54,539 nt of DNA from Sphingomonas bacterium (GTDB taxonomy: Bacteria; Pseudomonadota; Alphaproteobacteria; Sphingomonadales; Sphingomonadaceae), in the NCBI RefSeq assembly GCF_028292925.1, contig NZ_JAQGLK010000048.1, forward strand, positions 1 to 54,539. Direction: 5' to 3'. Below the pieces are notes generated by a model. The model made no database searches. It was not told the origin of the DNA and saw nothing but the letters and a program-made list of their open reading frames with translations. The position numbers and the translations under genes are program-made. This document shows, one piece after another, positions 1 through 7,839 of this stretch (positions within the stretch are counted from its first letter, which is position 1; every line of letters begins with the position of its first letter).

Positions 1-2353
1 CGTCGATGCTGATGTTGTAGTAATCGACGCGAACGACGAGGTTGCGCAGCGCATCGATCGACACCGGGTTGAGGATTGCGCCGATCGTGTACGAGTCGGA
101 CTTTTCCTCCCGCAGGTTCGGGTTGCCCAGGTTGAACCCGCTGATGCCCTGGATGTCGGACTGGGTGACTGCGAAGGCGCCGCCGTTCGCCGCAATGTTC
201 GAGTTGACCCCGGCGAAGGCCCGGCAGGTCGTGGCGAGCGTTCCGGTCGCAGTCGCGGTCACGCCGCGGCAGGGATCCTGGAGCCCGGCGGGGAAGGTCT
301 GCGACGGACCGGTGAAAAGTTCGCCGATGTTCGGTGCGCGAACCGCCCGGGCATACGTGCCGGTGAAGCGCAGATCCCGGATCGGGCTCCACTCGACGCC
401 GCCACTGTAGCTGTAGACCATCCCGACCGTCGAATAGTCGGAGATCCGGCCCGCCGCACGCACGCTGAGCGCCTGGAAGAATGGCACGTCGCTAAGCAGC
501 GGGACGTTGATTTCGCCGTACGCTTCCTTGACGTCGAAGGCGCCGCGGGTATCCGGCAGCGCGTTTCCGCCGTTCAGTCCCTGGTTGGTCAGCGAGTCGT
601 TGTTCTCGGAGCTGTTTTCCTTGCGGTACTCGACACCGAAGGCGACGCCGAGCGGGCCCGCCGGAAGATCGAGGATCGTGCCGGAGACGTTGCCCTGGAC
701 GACCTGCTGCTGGATGCGGGTCTGGAACGTCTGGTCGGCCTGGATGTAGGCGACCGCAGCCGGGCTGATCGATCCCGCGCCGAAGACGTTGACGGGCACG
801 CAGCCATTGGCCCGCGCGTTGGCATCGGCGCAGATCGGGCCGGTCGGGCTCGGGATCGCCGCCAAGGCGTTGCGGAAGTTGTTAATGTTGACCTGGCCGT
901 TGCCCTCCTGGCTCTCGGCGGTGCGGCCGTAATTGTACGACAGGTCGTAATGGAACTTGTCGTCCAGGAAGCTGCCCTCGGCACCCACGACGAAGCGGTA
1001 GAAGTCGCGGTTGGTGGTGCTGCGACGCGATCCGAACTCGCCCAGGCGGCGCGAGAAGGCGATGTCGCGCAGCCCGTCGCGGTCGCCGTCCACGGCCGCT
1101 GCGGCAACTGCCGCCGGGACGTACGGGTTGAGCACGCGGACGCCGCCGACGAGCGTCTCGATCGGGTACAGGCCGTTCGACGGGAAGATGCCCGTCGAGC
1201 CCGCGGTCGAGACGCCGAACGGCTCGATCTCACGCGCGGCGCTGGTGCGGTTGTACGTGCCTTCAGCGAAAACGGTCAGGCTGTCGGCAAGGTCGTACTT
1301 GGCCCGCGATGCGAACAGGTAGCGCTGCACCGGCACCGAGATGGTGCGGAAGTACTGGCGGTTGAAGCCGCCGGCTTCCAGAACGGTGCCGCGCGGGACG
1401 CCGCAGGCAGTCGCCTGCGCGTTGGTGATCGCGCCGCCATTCTGGCTGAACCCACGCTGCAACTGCCCTGCGGCGTTGTAGGTGAACTGGCAGCCGCCCG
1501 AGGTGAACACGCCCTGCAGCGGCAGGCCGGAGAACCGGCCCTCGGCAGGAACGCCGAAATCGGCCGGATCGCCGGTGATGTTGGCGAAGGTATCGAGATC
1601 GTCGATGCGGGTGTCGTTCCGCTCGCGCGACAGCAGGCCACCCTGGTTGGTATAGCCGACGTGGACCATGATGTTACCGCGATCGTCGGCGAAGTTGCCG
1701 CCCATCGTCAGGTTCGCCTGGTACTCGGGCGTGTCGCCCTTTTCCGTGATGTTGTACTGGGCGTTCGCCTCGATGCCCTGGAAGTTGTCCTTGTAGATGA
1801 AGTTCACGACGCCGGCGACGGCATCGGAACCATAAAGCGAGGAAGCGCCGCCGGTGAGAACGTCGATCCGCTGCACGAACTGCGTCGGGATCACGTTAAG
1901 GTCGACGGTCGCGCTGCCGGGGACGCCGGCGACGACGCGGCGGCCGTTGATCAGCACCAGGGTGCGATCCGAGCCGAGATCGCGAAGATCGACAGTGGCG
2001 ACACCCGTGCCGGACGTAAGGAATGCCGAGTTGGTGCGGCTGAGCGCGGGAACGCCGAACGCCGGATTCTCGAGCAGCAGATCCTGGATGTTGGTGACGC
2101 CGGACTGCTGGATCTGTTGCGCACTGACGACCTGCACGGGCGACACGGAGGTGATCGTCGGCGATGCGATGCGCGAACCCGTCACCACGATCGTGTCGTT
2201 GGGCGTAGGCGTGTTGGCCTGTCCGGCGGCAGCGGCGGTCTCGTCGGCCGAATTCGCGGTCTGAGCCCAGGCCGGTGCGCTGATCAGCGCAAGTGCCATT
2301 ACGCAAGGTGCCGCGCTGGCGCGCAGGAACCCGGCCTTGCTGCTCATATTCAT
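1..2353 (-). CDS. TonB-dependent receptor, C-terminus cut off by the window edge
   Basis: Outer-membrane, energy-coupled uptake receptor; the substrate cannot be told from the sequence. About 784 residues are visible, read leftward, and the C-terminal end of the barrel lies outside the window. The start ATG at 2353 has AAGGGG a few bases upstream. It is followed by a signal peptide (MNMSSKAGFLRAS..., cleavage probably after APAWA), then the conserved DTIVVTGSRI segment and a plug domain with NIQDLLLENP, DRTLVLINGRRV, QRIDVLTGGASSLYGSDAVAGVVNF and YKDNF-like sequences. The rest is barrel-like, with alternating aromatic and polar residues, and includes the FTGTYARAVRAPNIGELF motif typical of the oligomer/TonB receptor barrel. 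It stands alone, divergent from the small secreted protein at 2629. The large open frames on the opposite strand here are shadows. Confidence 0.95.
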   Translation of the reverse strand, partial: MNMSSKAGFLRASAAPCVMALALISAPAWAQTANSADETAAAAGQANTPTPNDTIVVTGSRIASPTITSVSPVQVVSAQQIQQSGVTNIQDLLLENPAFGVPALSRTNSAFLTSGTGVATVDLRDLGSDRTLVLINGRRVVAGVPGSATVDLNVIPTQFVQRIDVLTGGASSLYGSDAVAGVVNFIYKDNFQGIEANAQYNITEKGDTPEYQANLTMGGNFADDRGNIMVHVGYTNQGGLLSRERNDTRIDDLDTFANITGDPADFGVPAEGRFSGLPLQGVFTSGGCQFTYNAAGQLQRGFSQNGGAITNAQATACGVPRGTVLEAGGFNRQYFRTISVPVQRYLFASRAKYDLADSLTVFAEGTYNRTSAAREIEPFGVSTAGSTGIFPSNGLYPIETLVGGVRVLNPYVPAAVAAAAVDGDRDGLRDIAFSRRLGEFGSRRSTTNRDFYRFVVGAEGSFLDDKFHYDLSYNYGRTAESQEGNGQVNINNFRNALAAIPSPTGPICADANARANGCVPVNVFGAGSISPAAVAYIQADQTFQTRIQQQVVQGNVSGTILDLPAGPLGVAFGVEYRKENSSENNDSLTNQGLNGGNALPDTRGAFDVKEAYGEINVPLLSDVPFFQALSVRAAGRISDYSTVGMVYSYSGGVEWSPIRDLRFTGTYARAVRAPNIGELFTGPSQTFPAGLQDPCRGVTATATGTLATTCRAFAGVNSNIAANGGAFAVTQSDIQGISGFNLGNPNLREEKSDSYTIGAILNPVSIDALRNLVVRVDYYNISID

Positions 2354-2401
2354 CAAACAGTCCCCTTAATTGTGTGGATCAGGCGGGCTGCGGCGTATGC
2401 C

Positions 2402-2423
2402 CCACATCGTCGATGCAATGTGG
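2402..2423. promoter_or_regulatory. Candidate operator dyad upstream of the TonB receptor
   Basis: CCACAT and ATGTGG form perfect 6-base inverted arms around a 10-base spacer, about 50 bases upstream of the receptor start. On the - strand a weak -10-like TATAGC lies just upstream (around 2431-2436), without a convincing -35. A regulator-binding role is inference from position and symmetry only. Confidence 0.25.
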
Positions 2424-2628
2424 TACTGCCGCTATACCTTCCTGCCAGATCATTCCGCGTTGTTGCACACCACCCGGCACGATCCATCGGCGGTTGATGC
2501 CGAAGCCGCCGGAAAGAGTAAAGCTAAGCAACTGCAAGTGCGTGACGTGGACGCACGCCTGTCGTAATCATGTCACACCGCATAGGGCGCCCGTGGACGA
2601 ACGACGGGCGGATGCAAAGGGGCGACGG

Positions 2629-3180
2629 ATGGGCAGCACTCTTTACCGGATCGCGGCTGCGGGGCTGGCCGGCGCAGCGGCCGCAGTGGCCGGCGTGGCG
2701 GCGCCACCTGTCCGCCCGCTTGCTCCCCGCCCGCCGGCGTTCCAGCGGATGATCGATTGCAGGCCGATCGCAGATGCCGCCGCCCGCGTCGCCTGCTACG
2801 ATGCGGGGGTCGATGCGATGGACCGCGCCGAGCAGGCGGGCGAGGTGGTGATCATCGACGGCGCCGACGTGCGCGCCGCGCGGCGCAGCCTGTTCGGTTT
2901 CCGGCTCCCCGAACTCGCGGTGCTCGGCGGGAACAAGGCGCGGAACAGCGACGAAGAAGAGTTCCGGCAGATCGAGACCACGATAAAATCGGTGCGCATG
3001 GCCGCAGACGGCTGGGCTTTCGAGCTGGAGGACGGCGCGCGCTGGCGCCAGACGGACGGTCAGGCAATCGCCAGCGCACCGCGCCCTGGGCAGAAAATCC
3101 GCATCCGCCAGGCCGCGCTCGGCAGCTTCCTGGCCAACGTGAACGGCCAGACCGCGGTTCGTGTTCGCCGTGAAAACTGA
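2629..3180 (+). CDS. Small secreted hypothetical protein with a Cys-pair motif
   Basis: A 183-residue protein of unknown function. The ATG at 2629 is chosen because AAAGGGG lies 6 bases upstream and because the sequence begins with a signal-peptide-like stretch (MGSTLYRIAAAGLAGAAAA). An in-frame ORF extends further upstream but has no such features. After a Pro-rich linker comes IDCRPIADAAARVACYDAG, a C-x12-C pattern followed by YDA that recurs in many small proteobacterial envelope proteins. The C-terminal half (about residues 100-183) looks beta-rich, with KSVRMAADGWAFELEDGARW and KIRIRQAALGSFLANVNG, and may form a small barrel. It is followed by a GC-rich hairpin and then divL. No function is assigned. 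Confidence 0.75.
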   Translation: MGSTLYRIAAAGLAGAAAAVAGVAAPPVRPLAPRPPAFQRMIDCRPIADAAARVACYDAGVDAMDRAEQAGEVVIIDGADVRAARRSLFGFRLPELAVLGGNKARNSDEEEFRQIETTIKSVRMAADGWAFELEDGARWRQTDGQAIASAPRPGQKIRIRQAALGSFLANVNGQTAVRVRREN

Positions 3181-3181
3181 G

Positions 3182-3209
3182 CCCGTTCGCGGGGCTGCCG
3201 CGGAACGGG
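3182..3209 (+). terminator. GC-rich hairpin after the small secreted protein
   Basis: CCCGTTC-G-CGG pairs with CCGCGGAACGGG across a short loop, starting one base after the stop codon. There is no clear U tract, so it is terminator-like rather than a certain terminator. Confidence 0.45.
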
Positions 3210-3318
3210 TGGCGCTTCCCCGCGCAACGGCAACGCTCTAGATAGAAGCCATGACGCAGGTACGACGAGGGGCGGCTGTAAACGGAGCGACGGCCCATCG
3301 TCCGCGCAGGGGGGCCGC

Positions 3319-5673
3319 ATGATCGCGGTTTCTCATGCCATGGCGGCGCTGATCGGGCTGTTGCTGGCGGTGTGGCTGATCGCCGCGGTGGCGGCCACCT
3401 TCGCGGGGCTGCGCCGTCGTGCTGCGGCCCGGCAGGCCGAACACCGGGCCGATGCGCTGGCCACGCTGATCGGTGCGTCGCCGGCAATGCCGATGTTCGT
3501 CGGTGTGGACGGGCGCGTGGAAGCGGGCGACCGGCTATGCCGCCGCCTCGGGTTGAGCCATGCGCCCCGCACCATCGCGGATCTGGTGCAGGATGCCACG
3601 GGGATCGTCCAAGCCGATGTGGACGCGCTGGTAGAGGCGGCAGCCGCCGCACAACGCTCCGGCGGCACTTTCACCCATACCGTCACGGTGCAGGAATCGG
3701 GGGCGATGTTTTCCGTCCATGGCGCGCCCGCGGCCGATTACGCGCCGGGGCGGCTCGTTCTGTGGTTTACCGACATCACCACCAGCCACCGGGAAATCGA
3801 TCTGCTGGCCCGCGAGAAGGCGCGCCTGGCGGCCGCGCTGGACGGGCTGTCGGCGCTGATCGAGGCAGCTCCGTTTCCGATATGGCATCGCGGGCTGGAT
3901 CTGCGGCTGTCGCTGGTCAACGGCGCCTATGCGCGCGCGGTGGAGGCGGAAAGCGCTGCGGACGCCGTCGCGCGGGGGCTGGAACTTGTCGAGGGTGAAA
4001 GCGGGGCCGGCCCGATCAACGCCGCCGCCGCCGCGCGCGAAGAGGGGCGGGCCATCCTGCGCACCGCCCCCGCCACGATCGGCGGGCAGCGGCGCACGAT
4101 GCGTATCGCCGACGTGCCGATCGGTGCGGCAGGGGTGGCGGGTTACGCCATCGACGTCGAGGATCTGGAACAGGCCCGCGCCGATCTCGGCCGCTTCGCC
4201 CGCGCCCAGCGCGACATGCTCGACCGGCTTTCGGCCAGCGTAGCCCAGTTCGGCGCGGATCGCGGGCTGGTCTTCTTCAACCAGCCGTTCCTGCGGCTGT
4301 TCGCGATGCGGCCGGAATGGCTGGCCGACCAGCCCGAATTCGATCGTGTGCTGGAACGGATGCGCGAGGCCGGCCGCCTGCCCGAAAGCCGCGACTTCCC
4401 GGCATGGAAGGCCGAGCGGCGGCGTTGGTTCAATGCCGCGACCGAAGGGATCGAGGAGAACTGGCTGCTTCCGGGCGGCATGCACCTGCGCGTCGTCGCG
4501 CAGCCGCTGCCCGATGGCGGGCTGCTGATGATCTTCGAGGATCGCACCGAACAGGTCCAGCTGGCGAGCGCACGCGATACCCTGGTGCGGGTGCGAACCG
4601 CCACGTTCGACAATCTTTTCGAGGCGATCGCGGTGTTCGCCGCCGATGGCAAGCTGCACCTGTCGAACAGCCGCTTCCGCGAAGTCTGGGGCCTGACGGA
4701 ACAGGAGCTTGCCGCCAATCCGCGGGTCGATGCGCTGGTCGAGGCGGTGGCGCGGCGGCTGGCCAACCCCTCGCGCGCCGGGCTGATCCGGGAACTGGTG
4801 CGCGTTGCCACGGCCGAGCGGGAGCCGCGATCCGGCCGGGTTGCGCTTGCCGACGGCCGCTACTTCGAATTTGCCGCAGTGCCGCTGCCGGATGGAAACG
4901 CGCTTTTCACCATGCTCGACATCACCGCCAGCCGCGGGATCGAACAGGCACTGCGCGATCGCAACGAGGCACTGGAGCAGGCCGACCGGCTGAAGACCGC
5001 GTTCGTCGCGAACATGAGCTACGAACTGCGCACCCCGCTCACCTCCATCAGCGGTTTCGCGGAGATGCTCGCCGGGGGATATGCCGGGCCGCTGGGCGAG
5101 CAGGCCGGCGATTATGTCGCCGCGATCCTGGAATCGGTCATCCGGCTGGGGGCGCTGATCGACGACGTGCTCGATCTCACGCAGAGCGAGGCTGGCAGCC
5201 TGCCGATGGCCAAGGAGAAAGTCGATCTGGCGGCGCTCTGCCGGGCGGCGGCGGCGGCTGTCGAGGAACAGGCGGCGGCGCGGTCGTTGCGGATCGCGGT
5301 GCGTATCGATCGCGCGGTCGGGCACGTCACCGGCGATCCGCGCCGCCTGCGCCAGGCCGTGGACCAGCTCGTGCGCAACGCGGTGGCCTATACGCCGGCG
5401 GGTGGGCGCATCCTGATCGGAGCCGGTGGCGATGCCGATCATGCCGAGATCGTCATTTCGGACAACGGCCCCGGAATCCCGGCGGCCGATCAGGAACGGG
5501 TTTTCGATCGCTTCCACCGTGCCAACATCATGCCCTGCGAAGGCCGCGCCGCGCCGGGCCTGGGCCTGCCGCTTACCCGCCAGTTCGTCGAGGCGCATGG
5601 CGGCACGCTGACGCTTGCTTCCGGCCCGGCGAAGGGCACCACCCTCACCATCCGCCTGCCGAGGTCCCGGTGA
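3319..5673 (+). CDS. divL: DivL-type PAS-domain pseudo-histidine kinase
   Basis: A 784-residue membrane-anchored signalling protein of the DivL family, which in Caulobacter tunes the CckA-ChpT-CtrA cell-cycle and polarity pathway together with DivK. One N-terminal membrane helix (about residues 8-29) is followed by several PAS-like repeats (about 50-540), a dimerisation helix, and an ATPase domain with N box (DQLVRNAVAYTPAGG), G1 (ISDNGPGIP) and G2 (PGLGLPL). The H box reads NMSYELRTPLTSISGF: the phospho-accepting His is replaced by Tyr568, the hallmark of DivL (Tyr550 in Caulobacter). Length also matches (Caulobacter about 769). The start ATG has a purine-rich GCAGGGGGG upstream. The stop codon overlaps the GTG start of tsaE (GTGA), so translation is probably coupled. 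The neighbourhood divL-tsaE-amgK-murU is also typical of alphaproteobacteria. Confidence 0.93.
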   Translation: MIAVSHAMAALIGLLLAVWLIAAVAATFAGLRRRAAARQAEHRADALATLIGASPAMPMFVGVDGRVEAGDRLCRRLGLSHAPRTIADLVQDATGIVQADVDALVEAAAAAQRSGGTFTHTVTVQESGAMFSVHGAPAADYAPGRLVLWFTDITTSHREIDLLAREKARLAAALDGLSALIEAAPFPIWHRGLDLRLSLVNGAYARAVEAESAADAVARGLELVEGESGAGPINAAAAAREEGRAILRTAPATIGGQRRTMRIADVPIGAAGVAGYAIDVEDLEQARADLGRFARAQRDMLDRLSASVAQFGADRGLVFFNQPFLRLFAMRPEWLADQPEFDRVLERMREAGRLPESRDFPAWKAERRRWFNAATEGIEENWLLPGGMHLRVVAQPLPDGGLLMIFEDRTEQVQLASARDTLVRVRTATFDNLFEAIAVFAADGKLHLSNSRFREVWGLTEQELAANPRVDALVEAVARRLANPSRAGLIRELVRVATAEREPRSGRVALADGRYFEFAAVPLPDGNALFTMLDITASRGIEQALRDRNEALEQADRLKTAFVANMSYELRTPLTSISGFAEMLAGGYAGPLGEQAGDYVAAILESVIRLGALIDDVLDLTQSEAGSLPMAKEKVDLAALCRAAAAAVEEQAAARSLRIAVRIDRAVGHVTGDPRRLRQAVDQLVRNAVAYTPAGGRILIGAGGDADHAEIVISDNGPGIPAADQERVFDRFHRANIMPCEGRAAPGLGLPLTRQFVEAHGGTLTLASGPAKGTTLTIRLPRSR

Positions 5674-6125
5674 TCCTGGCGGACGAAGCGGCGACGCTGG
5701 CGGCCGGCGCGGCGATGGCCCGGATCTTGCGCGCGGGCGACATAGTCGCGCTCTACGGCGATCTCGGCGCGGGCAAGACCACGTTCGCCCGCGGGCTGCT
5801 CGCGGCGCTCGGGCTGGCAGGCGAGGCGCCAAGCCCGACCTTCGCCATCGTCCAGGCCTATGCCCCGCCGGAGGTCCGCCTCGCGGTGACCCATGTCGAT
5901 CTGTACCGCCTGCGCGATCCCGACGAGGCCGAGGAACTGGGGCTCGACGATGCGCTGGCCGACGGCGCGCTGCTGATCGAATGGCCGGAACGGCTTGGCG
6001 CGCGGTTGTGGCCGTCCGCGCTGCGGCTGGACCTGAGAGCGGAGCCGGGCGGCGGGCGGCGCTTGACTTGGCAGCGCCCGGCGGCATGGGAGTCCCGATG
6101 GCCGCCATCGACGTTCCGATCATGA
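5670..6125 (+). CDS. tsaE: TsaE, ATPase of the tRNA t6A37 modification complex
   Basis: A 151-residue P-loop ATPase that works with TsaB and TsaD to add threonylcarbamoyl to A37 of ANN-decoding tRNAs. Walker A is GDLGAGKTT (residues 30-38). Family motifs SPTF, HVDLYRL and LIEWPERLG are all present in the right order, and length is normal. The GTG start at 5670 overlaps the divL stop (GTGA). The last 28 bases overlap amgK in another frame, so the C-terminal residues RWPPSTFRS are dictated partly by the amgK start. It is the second gene of the divL operon. Confidence 0.95.
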   Translation: MILADEAATLAAGAAMARILRAGDIVALYGDLGAGKTTFARGLLAALGLAGEAPSPTFAIVQAYAPPEVRLAVTHVDLYRLRDPDEAEELGLDDALADGALLIEWPERLGARLWPSALRLDLRAEPGGGRRLTWQRPAAWESRWPPSTFRS

Positions 6126-7081
6126 TCCCGCCGCCGAGTGCGCCCGCATTCCTCGCCGAAAACGGCTGGGGGGATGCCGAAATCCTGCCGCTCGCCGGGG
6201 ACGCATCCTTCCGCCGCTATTTCCGCGTTGTCGCGCCCGGTCGTGCCGCGGTGCTGATGGACGCCCCGCCGCCGCACGAGGACCCCCGGCCGTTCCTGCA
6301 CGTGGCGGGGCATCTTGCCGGGCTGGGCTTCGCGGCGCCGGCCATCTACGGGAGCGACCTGGACCGGGGGCTCGTCCTCCTCGAGGATTTCGGCGACGCG
6401 CGGATGGCCGAGGTGATCGCCGCCGAGCCTGGGCGCGAGCAGGCGGTGTATGCCCAGGCGATCGACCTGGTTGCCGATCTGCATCGTCATCCCCCGGCCG
6501 CCGCGCTGCGCCCCTACGACATGGCGGAATATCAGCGCGAGGCCGGGCTGTTCACCGAATGGTATGCGCCCGCGGTCGATCTCGCCGTCGATGGCGAGGC
6601 TTACCGCGCTGCCTGGGGCGAGGCGCTGGCGCCGCTGGCCACCGTGCAGGCGGTGACGGTGCTGCGCGACTACCACGCCGAGAACGTCATGCTGCTGGGC
6701 GACGGCCGGCTCGGGCTGCTGGATTTTCAGGACGCGCTGGCCGGGCATCCCGCCTACGATCTCGTCTCGTTGCTGCAGGATGCCCGTCGCGACGTGTCGC
6801 CGGAAATCGAGGCGGCGATGCTGGATCGCTACGCCGCCGCTGCGCCGCTCGACCGCGCCGCCTATGCCCTTCTGGGGGCGCAGCGCAACGCGAAGATCCT
6901 CGGCATCTTCACCCGGCTGTGGAAGCGTGACGGCAAGCCGCGCTACCTGGCGTACCAGCCGCGTGTGTGGCGCTATCTGGAGCGCGATCTCGCCCATCCG
7001 GCGCTCGCCCCCGTGGCCCGCTGGTTCGATGCGAACGTGCCCGCCGCCGCGCGCGCCCCCGCCTGGAGCACACACGCATGA
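6098..7081 (+). CDS. amgK: AmgK, anomeric N-acetylmuramate/N-acetylglucosamine kinase
   Basis: A 327-residue kinase of the aminoglycoside-phosphotransferase fold. AmgK phosphorylates the anomeric hydroxyl of MurNAc (and GlcNAc) released during wall turnover, giving MurNAc-1-P for MurU. Visible are the nucleotide-binding GDASFRRYFRV near the N-terminus, the catalytic loop VLRDYHAENVML (Asp, His, Asn) and the metal-binding LDFQDA. The start ATG at 6098 is chosen because GGGAG lies 5 bases upstream; Met9 is a weaker alternative. It overlaps tsaE by 28 bases and murU by ATGA. Adjacency to murU makes the assignment firm; alone it would be called a generic phosphotransferase. Confidence 0.93.
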   Translation: MAAIDVPIMIPPPSAPAFLAENGWGDAEILPLAGDASFRRYFRVVAPGRAAVLMDAPPPHEDPRPFLHVAGHLAGLGFAAPAIYGSDLDRGLVLLEDFGDARMAEVIAAEPGREQAVYAQAIDLVADLHRHPPAAALRPYDMAEYQREAGLFTEWYAPAVDLAVDGEAYRAAWGEALAPLATVQAVTVLRDYHAENVMLLGDGRLGLLDFQDALAGHPAYDLVSLLQDARRDVSPEIEAAMLDRYAAAAPLDRAAYALLGAQRNAKILGIFTRLWKRDGKPRYLAYQPRVWRYLERDLAHPALAPVARWFDANVPAAARAPAWSTHA

Positions 7082-7839
7082 GCCGCAGCGCCAAGCCGAT
7101 GTCGCTTCGGCCCAAGCCCACCGCGGCGCCGATCCGCACCGCGATGGTGATGGCGGCAGGCCTGGGCAAGCGGATGCGCCCGCTCACCATCACCCGCCCC
7201 AAGCCGCTGGTGGAGGTGGCCGGCAAGCCGTTGATCGATCACGTCTTCGGGCGGCTGATCGCGGGCGGCGTCTCGCGCGTCGTCGTCAACGTGCATTATC
7301 TGGCCGATGCGCTCGAGGCGCATGTCCGCCGCAGCTTCCCGAACATGGAAGTGATCTTTTCCGACGAGCGTGCCGAACTGCTCGACACGGGCGGCGGCGT
7401 CGCCCGCGCGCTGCCGCTGATCGAGGACGATACGTTCCTGGTTCTGGCGAGCGACATCTTCTGGATCGACGGACCTGTCGACGCGATCAGCCTGCTCGCC
7501 TCGCGGTGGGACGATGCGAGGATGGATGCGCTGCTGCTGCTCGTGCCGCTGGCGCGCGCCCATTCGCACCGCGGCACCGGCGACTTTCACATGGATGCGA
7601 TCGGCACGATCAGCCGCCCGCGCCAGGGCAAGCTGGCGCCGTTCGTCTATGCCAGCGTGCAGATCGTGTCGCGCCGGCTGTTCGCCGATGTGCCGGAAGG
7701 GCCGTTTTCCACCAACCTGCTGTGGGATCGGGCGATCGCCGCCGGCCGTGCCTTCGGCGTCGTCCATCAGGGGCTGTGGTCCGAGGTCGGCGTGCCATCC
7801 GCCATTGCCGAGACCGAGGCGCTGCTCACCGGTGGCTGA
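7078..7839 (+). CDS. murU: MurU, N-acetylmuramate-1-phosphate uridylyltransferase
   Basis: A 253-residue sugar-1-phosphate nucleotidyltransferase that turns MurNAc-1-P plus UTP into UDP-MurNAc. This closes the recycling shortcut that bypasses MurA (the fosfomycin target). The signature AAGLGKRMRPLTITRPKPL binds the nucleotide, and LDTGGGV and SDIFWIDGP (catalytic metal Asp) follow. The start ATG overlaps the amgK stop. There is a basic N-terminal extension of about 20 residues before the catalytic core. The 3' end overlaps the addB start by 8 bases. Confidence 0.92.
   Translation: MSRSAKPMSLRPKPTAAPIRTAMVMAAGLGKRMRPLTITRPKPLVEVAGKPLIDHVFGRLIAGGVSRVVVNVHYLADALEAHVRRSFPNMEVIFSDERAELLDTGGGVARALPLIEDDTFLVLASDIFWIDGPVDAISLLASRWDDARMDALLLLVPLARAHSHRGTGDFHMDAIGTISRPRQGKLAPFVYASVQIVSRRLFADVPEGPFSTNLLWDRAIAAGRAFGVVHQGLWSEVGVPSAIAETEALLTGG

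Noticed and set aside
950-2497. Forward frame of 515 codons opposite the first TonB receptor
   Set aside because: Shadow of the receptor gene; no motifs and no ribosome site.
3181-3318. CtrA-binding site (TTAA-N7-TTAA) upstream of divL
   Set aside because: No TTAA pair was found in any intergenic region of the window.
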